DNA of 35,432 nt from Chitinophagaceae bacterium (GCA_947380605.1 CANCRO010000022.1:1-35432), one strand, 5' to 3'. Counted from the first letter of the stretch, positions 16,101 through 24,807 are shown. The notes: generated by a model from the sequence alone, not told the origin. Numbers and translations are program-made.

Positions 16101-16715
16101 ATGGAAATAATACAAAAATATTTCACTGAATTCACAGAAACTCAACTACAGCAATTAACTCATCTTAAAGATTTATATGCTGAATGGAATGAAAAAATTA
16201 ATGTTATATCTAGAAAAGATATAGACAATTTTTATGAACACCATGTTCTCCATTCTCTTGCCATTGCAACTCAATTTGAATTCATGCCAGGCATGGAAAT
16301 TATGGATTTAGGTTGTGGTGGAGGATTCCCTGGAATACCTTTAGCTATTTTTTTTCCAAACACACAGTTTCATTTAGTAGATAGTATTAATAAAAAACTA
16401 AAAGTTGTAAATGAAGTAGCATCAGCAATTGGTCTTCAGAATTTAAGCACTCAGCACTGTAGAGCGGAAGATATTAAAAACAGAAAATTTGATGTAGTGG
16501 TTTCAAGAGCGGTTGCCCCACTTAAAGATCTTTGGACCTGGAGCAAGCCTCTTTTAAAAAAGGGTGCTAAACCCAGCGGACTCATCTGCTTGAAAGGTGG
16601 AGATTTAGCGAATGAAATTTTCGAAAGTGGCTGTAAACCAAGAGTGTGGGAAATCGAAAAAATATTTGACTCCCCCTTCTTTACCGATAAATATTTACTA
16701 CAGGTAGCCATATAA
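16101..16715 (+). CDS. rsmG: 16S rRNA (guanine(527)-N7)-methyltransferase
   Basis: 204 residues, normal for RsmG (GidB), which uses S-adenosylmethionine to methylate N7 of G527 in the 530 loop of 16S rRNA. The SAM-binding motif I, M-D-L-G-C-G-G-G-F-P-G-I-P-L-A (about 68-82), is complete. The upstream W-N-E-K-I-N-V-I-S-R and H-V-L-H-S-L elements and the later V-V-S-R-A-V-A-P-L are family-typical. Loss of this enzyme gives low-level streptomycin resistance in several bacteria. It starts 18 bases after the glycosyltransferase, so the two are probably cotranscribed. Confidence 0.96.
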   Translation: MEIIQKYFTEFTETQLQQLTHLKDLYAEWNEKINVISRKDIDNFYEHHVLHSLAIATQFEFMPGMEIMDLGCGGGFPGIPLAIFFPNTQFHLVDSINKKLKVVNEVASAIGLQNLSTQHCRAEDIKNRKFDVVVSRAVAPLKDLWTWSKPLLKKGAKPSGLICLKGGDLANEIFESGCKPRVWEIEKIFDSPFFTDKYLLQVAI

Positions 16716-16732
16716 ACTTTTTCAACTTATCT

Positions 16733-16748
16733 AATGTAATACTACATT
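16733..16748. repeat. Short inverted repeat upstream of the response regulator
   Basis: AATGTA-ATAC-TACATT: six-base perfect arms with a four-base spacer, about 45 bases before the response-regulator ATG. The size and symmetry would suit a dimeric LuxR-type regulator, possibly for self-regulation, but one copy of a short A+T-rich repeat is weak evidence. Confidence 0.25.
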
Positions 16749-16792
16749 TAGGGTATTGTTTTATATAAAAATTTAATTGAACTTCACAAAAA

Positions 16793-17428
16793 ATGGATAT
16801 TTCAATAGCAATAGTAGAAGATAATCATGACATACGCCATGCGTTAGAACAGATTATTGAAATGGCAGACGGCTATTCGCTTGCTGGTTCGTATAATAGT
16901 GGAGAAGATGCCTTATTAAAAATACCTCAAATTAAACCTCAGGTTGTTCTCATTGATATTAATTTGGGAGGCATCAATGGAATTGAAGTCGTAAAGCTTT
17001 TAAAAAAGAATATGACTGAAGTGTTATTTATGATGTGCACCATTTACGAAGAAGATGAAAAGATTTTTGAAGCATTGAGTGCGGGTGCTAGCGGTTACAT
17101 ACTTAAAAAAACAGCACCTGATAAATTATTGACCGCAATAAAAGAATTACAAGATGGGGGCTCGCCTATGAGTAGCCAAATAGCTAGAAAAGTGGTTACC
17201 CATTTTCAAAATTCTTCAAACAAATCAATGGTTAATGATTCACTTGATTTATTATCAAGTCGAGAAAAAGAAATACTTGAAATGCTTTCTAAAGGACTAC
17301 TCTATAAAGAGATAGCTGAAAAAGTATTTATCAGTCCACAAACCGTTCGTAAACATGTATACCATATTTACGAAAAGCTGCACGTTAGCAATAGGATTGA
17401 AGCGGTGAATGCTTTTTATGGCAGATAA
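16793..17428 (+). CDS. NarL/FixJ-family response regulator, orphan
   Basis: 211 residues. The receiver domain (about 1-120) has the acidic pocket E9-D10, phospho-acceptor Asp55 (V-V-L-I-D-I-N-L-G), switch Thr83 and Lys105 in Y-I-L-K-K. After a linker rich in Ser and Asn, the LuxR-type helix-turn-helix (about 151-211) carries the conserved L-S-S-R-E-K-E-I-L-E-M and Y-K-E-I-A-E-K-V-F-I-S-P-Q-T-V-R-K-H-V. It should bind DNA as a phosphorylated dimer and control transcription. No histidine kinase lies beside it, so its partner is elsewhere; its targets are unknown. It starts 77 bases after rsmG and faces the GNAT gene 28 bases away. Confidence 0.93.
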   Translation: MDISIAIVEDNHDIRHALEQIIEMADGYSLAGSYNSGEDALLKIPQIKPQVVLIDINLGGINGIEVVKLLKKNMTEVLFMMCTIYEEDEKIFEALSAGASGYILKKTAPDKLLTAIKELQDGGSPMSSQIARKVVTHFQNSSNKSMVNDSLDLLSSREKEILEMLSKGLLYKEIAEKVFISPQTVRKHVYHIYEKLHVSNRIEAVNAFYGR

Positions 17429-17456
17429 CCATTCACTATAAGTAGCTTGTGAAAAA

Positions 17457-17999
17457 TTATTTTACACTGCTAGTTTCCAAAAATTTCCAAAACCAGCAAT
17501 CAGTTTGTGGTGTAGCCCCAATTGGAAAATCGTGGGTATGCCCTGAGTTAACAAATGAATATTTTTCGTAAAATTTTTGTGCCCGGTGATTGTTTTCCCA
17601 AACGCCCAGCCATAGCACTTGATATTGATTACTTTGAGCGAATTGGATCACCAAGTTCATTAATTGTTGAGCCACCCCTTTTCCATGATATTCCTTTAAT
17701 ACATAAATCCTTTTCAACTCCAAAGACTTCCATTGTTTCATCAGAGGAAAGTTAGTATAATCTTCCATCCAACGACAATAGCCAACTACTCTACCATTCA
17801 GTTCAGCTAGATAATAAAAATCATTTTCATTACTTAATTCAGCTTGAACTTGTTTAAGATTGAAATATTCTTTCAAAAAAGCAGTCATATCTTCTTCTTT
17901 ACAAGTGCCGGTAAACGTATCGTAAAATGTTTGGATTGAAATAGCAGAAAGCTTTACAGCATCCGCAATTGTAGCACGCCGAATAATTATCTGCTCCAT
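17457..17999 (-). CDS. GNAT family N-acetyltransferase
   Basis: 180 residues with one GNAT domain. The N-terminus I-I-R-R-A-T-I-A-D-A-V-K-L is typical. The acetyl-CoA pyrophosphate loop is L-K-R-I-Y-V-L-K-E-Y-H-G-K-G-V-A-Q-Q-L-M (Q/R-x-x-G-x-G/A form). It is followed by L-W-L-G-V-W-E-N-N-H-R-A-Q-K-F-Y-E-K, the motif B region with the Asn and the Tyr general acid. It transfers an acetyl group to an amine whose identity cannot be read; the Y-x-x-F at the end (Y-E-K-Y-S-F) is seen in small-molecule and ribosomal-protein types. It converges on the response regulator and is separated from the M1 peptidase gene by 73 bases. Confidence 0.92.
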   Translation of the reverse strand: MEQIIIRRATIADAVKLSAISIQTFYDTFTGTCKEEDMTAFLKEYFNLKQVQAELSNENDFYYLAELNGRVVGYCRWMEDYTNFPLMKQWKSLELKRIYVLKEYHGKGVAQQLMNLVIQFAQSNQYQVLWLGVWENNHRAQKFYEKYSFVNSGHTHDFPIGATPQTDCWFWKFLETSSVK

Positions 18000-18072
18000 T
18001 GATATTTATCCTAAAGGAAATTGGTTTTTATACAATTAAAAGATTCAATTAAAATTATTTTACGGAAGGCAA

Positions 18073-19998
18073 TCACCAATTAAGTTGTAATAAATTACTT
18101 CTTAAATCGATATCAGCCATCCGTTTTGAGGGATCAATTTCAGCCCTTTTTAAATCGGACAACCTTCTTTTAAATTCAACAATATAAGTAGGATGCGTCC
18201 ATTTCCAAGCGGTATGTTCTTCTCTTGGTTCACTTGCATTTTCAGTAGATTTTGAACCATACATCAAATTAAGCGGTATGTAATGCATCTCAGTAGTACT
18301 ATCCTTAAAAGTTAGACGAAAATCAATGGGCATGGGTACTTTTCCTTTTCTTATCAACCTGATTTTAGAAACCCCTCCTTCTTCCCACAAACTATCTATT
18401 CCATAATCAATCGTCTTAATTGTATTACACCAATACTCTTTATACCAATCGAGTTTAATCCCGCTCATATCTTCAGCAATTCTGATTAGATCGTTAGCAT
18501 TAGGATGCTTAAAACGCCATTGATTATAATATTCTTTCAATATTTTATCCCTCATATCTGCCCCTACAACATACCCTAATTGTTCAATAAAAACAGCTCC
18601 TTTTGAATAACTAGAAACACTATATCCTAAATTGGTTTCAAAATGATCTGAATGAGTGGTAAGGGGTTCTTGATAATCACTTTTTGCTAAGTTATAATAA
18701 GACCTATAACTTCCACTTAGCACTAAAGGCAATACAGCTGCAACTGAATCAAGGCTTCTGATATAGGCAAGATTATTCTTGTATTTTATTCTAGTAAAAT
18801 TATCACGATAAAAAGCCGCCACATGAGCAGAGGAGAAATCAGCAAAACCTTCATCCATCCAAGCATTGATGCTTTCATTGGTTCCCAATATCATTTGATA
18901 CCAAGTATGCATCAATTCGTGAAATACAGTACCTAAACTAGGTCCAATTAATAAGGTAGCCATTGGATACTCCATTCCTCCATCCCCACCTTGAATAAAA
19001 GAATACTGGGGATAAGGATATTTGCCAAATTTAGACTCTATATAAGGCAAAGTAAAAACTGCCGCATCGGCTACTGTATTCCAGGCAGTATCGTTTTTGG
19101 GGTCATTGTTTTTGTAATTATAAATCACATGAAAGGTTGGACCTCCATTGGGCATTTTTCTTACTAGATGAATATAATCTGGATCAGCTGCCCACACAAA
19201 ATCATGAACATTATTTCCTACAAAATGCCAGCTTCGCTTAGCCTTTTCAATAGGCTTTAATGCTGAACCTGGTTCATCATAACCCCATCCAATTTCTTTA
19301 TCATTCACTAATACACCAGTACCGCCCAACTTGTAGCTTTTATCAATAGCAATGGTAACATCAAAATCTCCCCACACTCCGTAAAATTCCCTTGCTACAT
19401 AGGGTGTAGGGTGCCATCCTTCAATATCATATTCGCAGATTTTGGGATACCATTGACTCATACTATATCTTACCCCAGTTGTAGGATTATCTCTTCCGGT
19501 TCTTCTAATTTGAATAGGAATCTGTGCTTCGAATTCCATCTCAAAAACTACTTTAGACTTAGGCGCAATAGGCTGAGTAAGGGTAACTTCTAAAATGGTT
19601 TCATCATATTTAAAAGGCTGTGAAACCCCATTCATTTTCAATGAAATTATTTTTTGATAGCCTATCTCCTCTTCTTTTAGTTTACTAATGCGGTCTGTGA
19701 CCCTTGGATCCCAGTCAGGTCTTCCATTAATAATAGTTTTACCTAGATGACGACTACGAACATCCATACTACTATTTGGCTGAAAAGCATTGTAGTATAA
19801 ATGATAGAAAACTTTTTTCAAAGGATCAGGAGAATTGTTAGTGTATTCAAGTTTTTGCTTACCAGTAAAGCGATTGGTATTTGCATCCACATCAATATTC
19901 ATCGTATATTTTACTCTTTGTTGCCAGCGTCCAGGCTGAGCTTCGATTGAAATGCTAAAAAGAATTCCTAAAACTAGAAAGAAAAAAATTTTATACAT
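18073..19998 (-). CDS. M1 family metallopeptidase, secreted
   Basis: 641 residues with a signal peptide (1-20, S-I-E-A). The N-terminal beta domain (about 25-215) precedes the thermolysin-like domain. The zinc site is H360-E-L-M-H364 with the third ligand Glu383 in W-M-D-E-G-F, the exact H-E-x2-H-x18-E spacing of gluzincins. The exopeptidase loop that is G-A-M-E-N in classical aminopeptidase N reads G-G-M-E-Y-P (340-345), a variant common in Bacteroidota relatives. It should cleave N-terminal residues from peptides in the periplasm or outside. It is the gene downstream of rsmI but separated by 126 bases that include an inverted repeat. Confidence 0.92.
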   Translation of the reverse strand: MYKIFFFLVLGILFSISIEAQPGRWQQRVKYTMNIDVDANTNRFTGKQKLEYTNNSPDPLKKVFYHLYYNAFQPNSSMDVRSRHLGKTIINGRPDWDPRVTDRISKLKEEEIGYQKIISLKMNGVSQPFKYDETILEVTLTQPIAPKSKVVFEMEFEAQIPIQIRRTGRDNPTTGVRYSMSQWYPKICEYDIEGWHPTPYVAREFYGVWGDFDVTIAIDKSYKLGGTGVLVNDKEIGWGYDEPGSALKPIEKAKRSWHFVGNNVHDFVWAADPDYIHLVRKMPNGGPTFHVIYNYKNNDPKNDTAWNTVADAAVFTLPYIESKFGKYPYPQYSFIQGGDGGMEYPMATLLIGPSLGTVFHELMHTWYQMILGTNESINAWMDEGFADFSSAHVAAFYRDNFTRIKYKNNLAYIRSLDSVAAVLPLVLSGSYRSYYNLAKSDYQEPLTTHSDHFETNLGYSVSSYSKGAVFIEQLGYVVGADMRDKILKEYYNQWRFKHPNANDLIRIAEDMSGIKLDWYKEYWCNTIKTIDYGIDSLWEEGGVSKIRLIRKGKVPMPIDFRLTFKDSTTEMHYIPLNLMYGSKSTENASEPREEHTAWKWTHPTYIVEFKRRLSDLKRAEIDPSKRMADIDLRSNLLQLNW

Positions 19999-20078
19999 GG
20001 TATGATTTTTAAAAGTGCACTATATAAAATAAATGAATAACCGAATAACTGAATGCGTAGAAGAAGATTAGTGTTTCT

Positions 20079-20126
20079 AAATAGGGATGATTGAGTGAGT
20101 TAAATAAACCAATCATCTTTCTATTT
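20079..20126 (-). terminator. Weak hairpin just downstream of rsmI
   Basis: GATGATTG (20086-20093) pairs with CAATCATC (20110-20117) across a 16-base loop, and AAATAG (20079-20084) pairs with CTATTT (20121-20126) outside a small bulge. It straddles the rsmI stop codon and has no T-run, so it may stabilise the 3' end or stop transcription inefficiently. Confidence 0.25.
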
Positions 20127-20796
20127 ATTCATCTTGCATACCTTCCACTACTATAACTATTTCACCTTTTACTGGTTTAGTAGCAAAATAATCATGTACT
20201 TCTTGTAAGGTTCCTCTTTTGTTTTCCTCAAATTTTTTGGTAAGTTCTCTGCTAACACAACATGGTCTACTTTCACCAAAATAGCCAATAAAATCTGTCA
20301 ACGTTTTTAATAATCGAACAGGGCTTTCATAAAAAACCATGGTTCTTTGCTCTGTAGCCATTCTTTTCAAAAAAGTCTGACGTCCTTTTTTGAGCGGAAG
20401 AAATCCTTCAAAACAAAAACTATTTATGGGAAGACCGCTATTAACTAGTGCGGGAACAAATGCTGTAGCGCCGGGCAAACAATCTACCCTAACCCCTTGC
20501 TTCACGCATTCTCTAACTAATAAAAAAGCGGGATCACTAATCCCAGGGGTACCGGCATCTGTTAGCAGCGCCATTGTTTTACCTCCCAACAGCTGCTCAG
20601 CCAAATGGTGTATCACCTTATGTTCATTATGCTGATGATAAGGAGTAATCGGTTTTTGAATCTGGTAGTGTTGAAGTAATACGGAAGATGTCCTTGTATC
20701 TTCAGCCAAAATTAAATCCACCGACTTTAAAACCTCTATTGCCCGGAAAGTCATATCCGCCAAATTTCCAATAGGTGTGGGCACAATGTAGAGCAT
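20125..20796 (-). CDS. rsmI: 16S rRNA (cytidine(1402)-2'-O)-methyltransferase
   Basis: 223 residues, the short RsmI core seen in Bacteroidota (E. coli is ~286 with a C-terminal extension). It 2'-O-methylates C1402 at the ribosomal P site. Tetrapyrrole-methylase fold motifs are visible: L-Y-I-V-P-T-P-I-G-N-L-A-D-M at the start, A-E-D-T-R-T-S, L-L-T-D-A-G-T-P-G-I-S-D-P (SAM and substrate site) and F-Y-E-S-P-V-R-L. A minus-strand promoter-like element lies about 50 bases upstream, so it is probably its own unit. Confidence 0.96.
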   Translation of the reverse strand: MLYIVPTPIGNLADMTFRAIEVLKSVDLILAEDTRTSSVLLQHYQIQKPITPYHQHNEHKVIHHLAEQLLGGKTMALLTDAGTPGISDPAFLLVRECVKQGVRVDCLPGATAFVPALVNSGLPINSFCFEGFLPLKKGRQTFLKRMATEQRTMVFYESPVRLLKTLTDFIGYFGESRPCCVSRELTKKFEENKRGTLQEVHDYFATKPVKGEIVIVVEGMQDE

Positions 20797-20843
20797 AATT
20801 TGAAAATTTGAAAACGCTTCAATTTAAAAATTGAAAATCCATG

Positions 20844-20851
20844 CAAACGTA
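20844..20851 (-). promoter_or_regulatory. Bacteroidota -7 element for rsmI
   Basis: Minus strand TACGTTTG is an exact TAnnTTTG match, 47 bases before the rsmI ATG. The predicted leader contains an inverted repeat TTCAATTT-AA-AAATTGAA (20818-20835) that could fold in the RNA. No clear -33 box was found. Confidence 0.35.
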
Positions 20852-20892
20852 GTTTAACTGTTTTGCACCCTGGTGATTTTAATATTTTCTTA

Positions 20893-21138
20893 TTAACTAA
20901 TCGTCACTTCAAACATTTCCATCACTGGATTTGCTAACAGCTTTCTTGCCGCATCTTCAGCAATTTGTTTGGCACTCTCTATAGTAGTTGCCTCAATTTG
21001 AAGACTAATATTTTTTCCGATTCTGACATCGCTGATGGAATTTAACCCTAAATTATTAAAGCCGCCTAATACAGCTTTACCTTGTGGATCAAGCAATTCT
21101 TTTAAGGGCATTACTTTAACCTGTGCAGTGAAGATCAT
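20893..21138 (-). CDS. purS: Phosphoribosylformylglycinamidine synthase subunit PurS
   Basis: 81 residues, the size of PurS. The fold-defining pattern is clear: an N-terminal strand (F-T-A-Q-V-K-V-M-P), L-L-D-P-Q-G-K-A-V, L-G-L-N-S-I-S-D-V-R-I-G-K, then a helix and C-terminal strand with C/L-L-A-N-P-V-M-E. PurS bridges the PurQ glutaminase and small PurL so that ammonia can be channelled to FGAR. Its PurL partner is at 9297-11534; PurQ is off-window. Its ATG overlaps the pssA stop by four bases, so it is translationally coupled to a phospholipid gene rather than to a purine gene. Confidence 0.9.
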   Translation of the reverse strand: MIFTAQVKVMPLKELLDPQGKAVLGGFNNLGLNSISDVRIGKNISLQIEATTIESAKQIAEDAARKLLANPVMEMFEVTIS

Positions 21139-21908
21139 GTGATTGATTTATTTTTGAAAAACAAAGATAAAATAATGTAAGCAATGAAAATAACTGGAAT
21201 TGCTAACCAGTGAAAAATCGGAAAACTAACTACGGCAATACCCATTAAAATTAGCTTAGGAAGGTTATTTTTTAGGGTATAATCCTTAAATTTTAATGAC
21301 ATAATAGGTAGATTTCCTACCATCAGCCAACTAAGTAGTAGGATCAAGGCATATAATACCCATTTATTGATCAACCACTGATTGATATCGATTAGTCCAC
21401 CTCCATAATGCAACATTAAAGGAAAAGAAGCTATTAAAAGCCCTATCCCTGGAGTTGGCACCCCTTTAAACGCATACTGCTGAGTTGTATCAATGTTGAA
21501 TTTGGCTAATCGATAGGCTGAGGAACAGCTAAGAACAAATGCAGGTAAAAGATACCCCATCGGAATATCCAATCCATTTTGTTCTCTCATCCAGCTGATG
21601 CGTAATAGTTGATAAAGAAATACTCCAGGAGCAACACCAAAACTAACTACATCCGCCAGGGAGTCTAGTTGTTTTCCCATTTCGGAGCATACATTAAACA
21701 ATCTAGCGACAAAGCCATCTAAAAAATCTACCACTGCAGCAGCGAATATAAAAAAGGCTGCAATAGCCATTTTTTCAGGAATGTTGAAACTATTCGTAAA
21801 CTCCTCGTTGGAGTACAAAATGATACTCTCTGTTTGCAAGGTCAAAACAATAGCAATGCACCCAAAAAAAAGGTTGAACAAAGTAAATATATTGGGAATC
21901 TGTTTCAT
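21135..21908 (-). CDS. pssA: CDP-diacylglycerol--serine O-phosphatidyltransferase
   Basis: 257 residues with about seven to eight membrane helices. It makes phosphatidylserine, precursor of phosphatidylethanolamine. The CDP-alcohol phosphotransferase signature is complete: D61-x2-D64-G65-x2-A68-R69-x8-G78-x3-D82-x3-D86. The start K-Q-I-P-N-I-F-T-L-F-N-L-F-F-G and the later S-A-Y-R-L-A-K-F-N and G-V-P-T-P stretches are specific to the PssA branch (subclass II). It is preceded by pepP at 41 bases and followed by purS with a four-base overlap. A phosphatidylserine decarboxylase is not in the window. Confidence 0.94.
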   Translation of the reverse strand: MKQIPNIFTLFNLFFGCIAIVLTLQTESIILYSNEEFTNSFNIPEKMAIAAFFIFAAAVVDFLDGFVARLFNVCSEMGKQLDSLADVVSFGVAPGVFLYQLLRISWMREQNGLDIPMGYLLPAFVLSCSSAYRLAKFNIDTTQQYAFKGVPTPGIGLLIASFPLMLHYGGGLIDINQWLINKWVLYALILLLSWLMVGNLPIMSLKFKDYTLKNNLPKLILMGIAVVSFPIFHWLAIPVIFIAYIILSLFFKNKSIT

Positions 21909-21949
21909 TTTTAAATACCGGTTAAGCCTACCGATTGGATTACATACTA

Positions 21950-23245
21950 TTACTTATTTCGTTTCATGTAAGATTCAATCTGTTCGACAGTGATGGGGAT
22001 ATTTTTCATTAAATCTTGATTTCCATTGCGAGTAATCCAGAAATTATTTTCAATACGAACACCCATTTTCTCTTCTTCAATATAAATACCTGGCTCGATA
22101 GTAAATAGCATACCTGCTTTTATTGGCTCGGATTTAGTTCCCAGATCATGTACATCAATCCCTAAATGATGGGAAATACCATGGTATAAATATTTTCTAT
22201 ACGCCCTGTTTTCCGGATCTTCATTTTTAATGTCTGATTTTTGCAACAAACCTATTTTTTGAAATACTTTAGTAGCTTCCTCACCTACTTTTTCAGTATA
22301 GTCAACAATGCTAATACCAGGTTTTAATATAGATGCTGCATAGTGATGTAAATGTAAACAAGCATTGTACACGATTTTTTGTCTGCTAGAAAACTTTCCA
22401 TTGACTGGAATAGTTCTAGTCAGATCAGCACAATAGTTTCCATACTCAGCGCCGAAATCCATCAACACTAATTCGCCCGATTTACATGCTTGATTATTTT
22501 CAATATAGTGTAAAGTTCTAGCACGATCTCCTCCAGCTATGATTGAACTATAGGCTGGTCCAGTTGCTCTTTGAGATAAGAAGGAATGTAATATTTCAGC
22601 CTCTATCTCATATTCCATAACCCCTGGCTTAATAAATTGAAGTAATCTTTTAAAAGTTTTTTCAGTTATATCGATCGCCTTTTGAATAACCTCTACTTCT
22701 AAAGGACTCTTGATTGCACGAAGGTCTTTTAATAATTTAGCACTTCGTTTATACTGATGCAAGGGATAGCGTTGCTTCATCTGCTCGGCATAACGATAAT
22801 CCCTAACCGGAACAAGATTCGCTTTACGGTCATTCTCATTTGTATTTAAGTAAATGGTATCTGATAAATGGATCCAAGGTTGCAACAAACCATCCAACAC
22901 ATCCAACCAAACGATCGTTTGAATACCGGATATAGCAGAGGCTTCATTTCTGCGCAATCGATGTCCATCCCACTTTTCCTTTAATTCATTGGGGCGTACC
23001 AATACTAGTACCTCTCTGTATTTAGGATCAGGATTATCAGGAAACAAAATCAACATACTGTCTTCCTGTTCTATTCCAGTTAACCAGATCAAATCAGTAT
23101 TCTGTTTAAACTTAAATAACTGATCGGCATTGGTAGGTAATTCATCATTACTATTAAAAATAGCAATGGAATTTTTGTCCATTTTCTCTACAAAACGCTT
23201 ACGATTTTGTGTAAAAATTTTTGGATTTAAAGGCAGATATTTCAT
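21950..23245 (-). CDS. pepP: Xaa-Pro aminopeptidase (aminopeptidase P family)
   Basis: 431 residues: an N-terminal creatinase-type domain (about 1-165) and a C-terminal pita-bread metallopeptidase domain. The five metal ligands are in L-M-D-F-G-A-E-Y-G-N-Y-C-A-D-L-T-R (two Asp), H-H-L-G-I-D-V-H-D (His), F-T-I-E-P-G-I-Y (Glu) and G-V-R-I-E-N-N-F (Glu), as expected for a dimanganese enzyme. It removes the residue before a proline at the N-terminus of peptides. It has no signal peptide, so it acts in the cytoplasm. It is probably the first gene of the pepP-pssA-purS unit, with a promoter-like element just upstream. Confidence 0.95.
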   Translation of the reverse strand: MKYLPLNPKIFTQNRKRFVEKMDKNSIAIFNSNDELPTNADQLFKFKQNTDLIWLTGIEQEDSMLILFPDNPDPKYREVLVLVRPNELKEKWDGHRLRRNEASAISGIQTIVWLDVLDGLLQPWIHLSDTIYLNTNENDRKANLVPVRDYRYAEQMKQRYPLHQYKRSAKLLKDLRAIKSPLEVEVIQKAIDITEKTFKRLLQFIKPGVMEYEIEAEILHSFLSQRATGPAYSSIIAGGDRARTLHYIENNQACKSGELVLMDFGAEYGNYCADLTRTIPVNGKFSSRQKIVYNACLHLHHYAASILKPGISIVDYTEKVGEEATKVFQKIGLLQKSDIKNEDPENRAYRKYLYHGISHHLGIDVHDLGTKSEPIKAGMLFTIEPGIYIEEEKMGVRIENNFWITRNGNQDLMKNIPITVEQIESYMKRNK

Positions 23246-23283
23246 TCAATTATTTTTATACATTGCAATATAAGACTGTTCTT

Positions 23284-23291
23284 CGAAAATA
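23284..23291 (-). promoter_or_regulatory. Putative -7 element before pepP
   Basis: Minus strand TATTTTCG, one mismatch from TAnnTTTG, 38 bases before the pepP ATG. It is the same TAnnTTCG variant as before purL and guaA. No -33 box is obvious. Confidence 0.3.
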
Positions 23292-23430
23292 AAAATTGAG
23301 GAAGGTGATCCTTTCTATTTATACCCAAAATGGAATAAATTTTTTCAAAAAAACAGTCAACAACTCATTTGAATTTAAAATAGAATCAACAACATTAAAA
23401 GCACTACCCATTTTTTTAAAAGATGAAAAC

Positions 23431-23883
23431 TTATTTTTTACTACTATAAAGAAATGGATTAAACAAATAGTTGAATTGGCCAACTACTTCAGCTTTTTTA
23501 AGCATGGAAAATTTTTCAATCGGCTTACCTATTTCTATAGGTTTAAATAAGTCATATTTGTCCCGATCAGCTTTAGCAGACATACTATCTAATACTACTC
23601 TAATAAGGTCAGTATGTGAAATATAATAATCGTAACTTTTATAGTATTGACTTCGAGTAACCTGATGAATTGAAAAGATTGCATTTTGCAATTGTAGATT
23701 TTCCATAGGAATATTTTTGGAAGAATCTTTTTTCATAAACTGCTCAGTATATACTTCAGCACGAATCATATCCCACATTACCAATTGCATTTTTTCCCTT
23801 CCCAAAATACCTGAGGGTGTACTGGTTTTATTATTACAACCTACGATAAAAAAAAATCCTGTAATAAAAATTAAATATCTCAT
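23431..23883 (-). CDS. DUF4296 domain-containing lipoprotein
   Basis: 150 residues. A lipoprotein signal peptide ends in F-I-V-G-C, giving lipidated Cys16. The mature protein matches the Bacteroidota DUF4296 family in layout: L-V-M-W-D-M-I-R-A-E early, then Q-V-T-R-S-Q-Y-Y-K-S-Y-D-Y-Y-I-S-H, all predicted helical. Function is unknown; the lipidation signal points to the periplasm or outer membrane. Its ATG overlaps the DUF4835 stop by four bases, so the two are translationally coupled. It is the last gene of the bamD-rpoZ-coaBC-DUF4835 series. Confidence 0.85.
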   Translation of the reverse strand: MRYLIFITGFFFIVGCNNKTSTPSGILGREKMQLVMWDMIRAEVYTEQFMKKDSSKNIPMENLQLQNAIFSIHQVTRSQYYKSYDYYISHTDLIRVVLDSMSAKADRDKYDLFKPIEIGKPIEKFSMLKKAEVVGQFNYLFNPFLYSSKK

Positions 23884-24806
23884 TTTTGTAATTCCTCTTT
23901 ATACCTAGTGGCATTGGTAATATCCATTTTTTGCAAAATATCAGAGGCCCTGATTTTATCCTGCTGATCAGCTTTCAAAAATATTTTTATCAATTCGTTT
24001 GACTTTCCTTGAAAAAAAAACTGATTAATCATGGTATTTTGATTATCTGTATTGAAATTATTTAATCGGTTTAATGCTGCTAATACTTCAGTTCTGGCAG
24101 ATTTTTCATCTTCAAACATTTTATCCATTCCTAAGTGATAATAACCATAATAAATATCATGCAAAATGGCATAACGGGTATTCATCATATTTTCTACTAA
24201 CCAATATCGATTTCGTTTGCCATCAAAAGCCTTCCACCCACTGATTCCTCTAGTTTCGGGTGCATTATTTACAATATTTTGAGCTTTCAAGAAATAGGCA
24301 TCTCCTCCTCGAGGTGAAAAAGAAGCATAGTCAAATGCAATAATCATGTTAACATAATAAGCAAAAATTGCAGTTAAATTAGAGGACAAAGGGTCGGTAC
24401 CTCCCACTCTATTTTCATTAAACTCTAATTGCTGAAATTCAATGTATTTAAAATAAATATCCTCATCCTGGAAATTAATGATAGGGGAAGCATAAGAACT
24501 GTTGAATATAGGTCTTGCTGCCTGAATAGTTAGGGAAGCCGAATACACATTCGCTTCTGTTGTAGCTTGCAGATTTAAAAAAAAATTACAATCGATTTTT
24601 TCATTCACCAGAAAAACATCCTTGGTCCATTTACGGTTATTGATAAAGGTATTGAGGGAAGTTTGTAGTGTTTGAAAAACATTTTTATTTACAGTAGATC
24701 CAATCCGACTGCTATTGACAGTAACTCGAGCATTCAATTCTTGAGCAGGCAAAAAATGCACAGTAATCAACAAAAAAAATACAAGTACTAATCTGATGAA
24801 ATACAT
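23880..24806 (-). CDS. DUF4835 family secreted protein (PorD-like)
   Basis: 308 residues with a signal peptide (1-21, ending F-L-P-A-Q). The mature start E-L-N-A-R-V-T-V-N and the later R-P-I-F-N-S-S-Y, F-N-F/E-N-R-V-G-G-T-D-P-L-S-S-N-L and F-S-P-R-G-G-D-A-Y stretches are typical of Bacteroidota DUF4835. That family has been associated with the type IX secretion system under the name PorD, but I recall this only loosely and no other T9SS gene is in view. It begins one base after the coaBC stop codon and overlaps DUF4296 by four bases, so all three should share a transcript. Confidence 0.82.
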   Translation of the reverse strand: MYFIRLVLVFFLLITVHFLPAQELNARVTVNSSRIGSTVNKNVFQTLQTSLNTFINNRKWTKDVFLVNEKIDCNFFLNLQATTEANVYSASLTIQAARPIFNSSYASPIINFQDEDIYFKYIEFQQLEFNENRVGGTDPLSSNLTAIFAYYVNMIIAFDYASFSPRGGDAYFLKAQNIVNNAPETRGISGWKAFDGKRNRYWLVENMMNTRYAILHDIYYGYYHLGMDKMFEDEKSARTEVLAALNRLNNFNTDNQNTMINQFFFQGKSNELIKIFLKADQQDKIRASDILQKMDITNATRYKEELQK

Positions 24807-24807
24807 A

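Noticed and set aside
20390-20635. Plus-strand open frame opposite rsmI
   Set aside because: It overlaps the SAM-site region of rsmI on the other strand and resembles no protein.
23296-23550. Plus-strand open frame of 84 codons in the pepP-DUF4296 gap, running into DUF4296
   Set aside because: It starts with TTG, overlaps the DUF4296 gene antisense, and has a low-complexity Lys/Phe/Asn-rich composition typical of chance frames in A+T-rich DNA.
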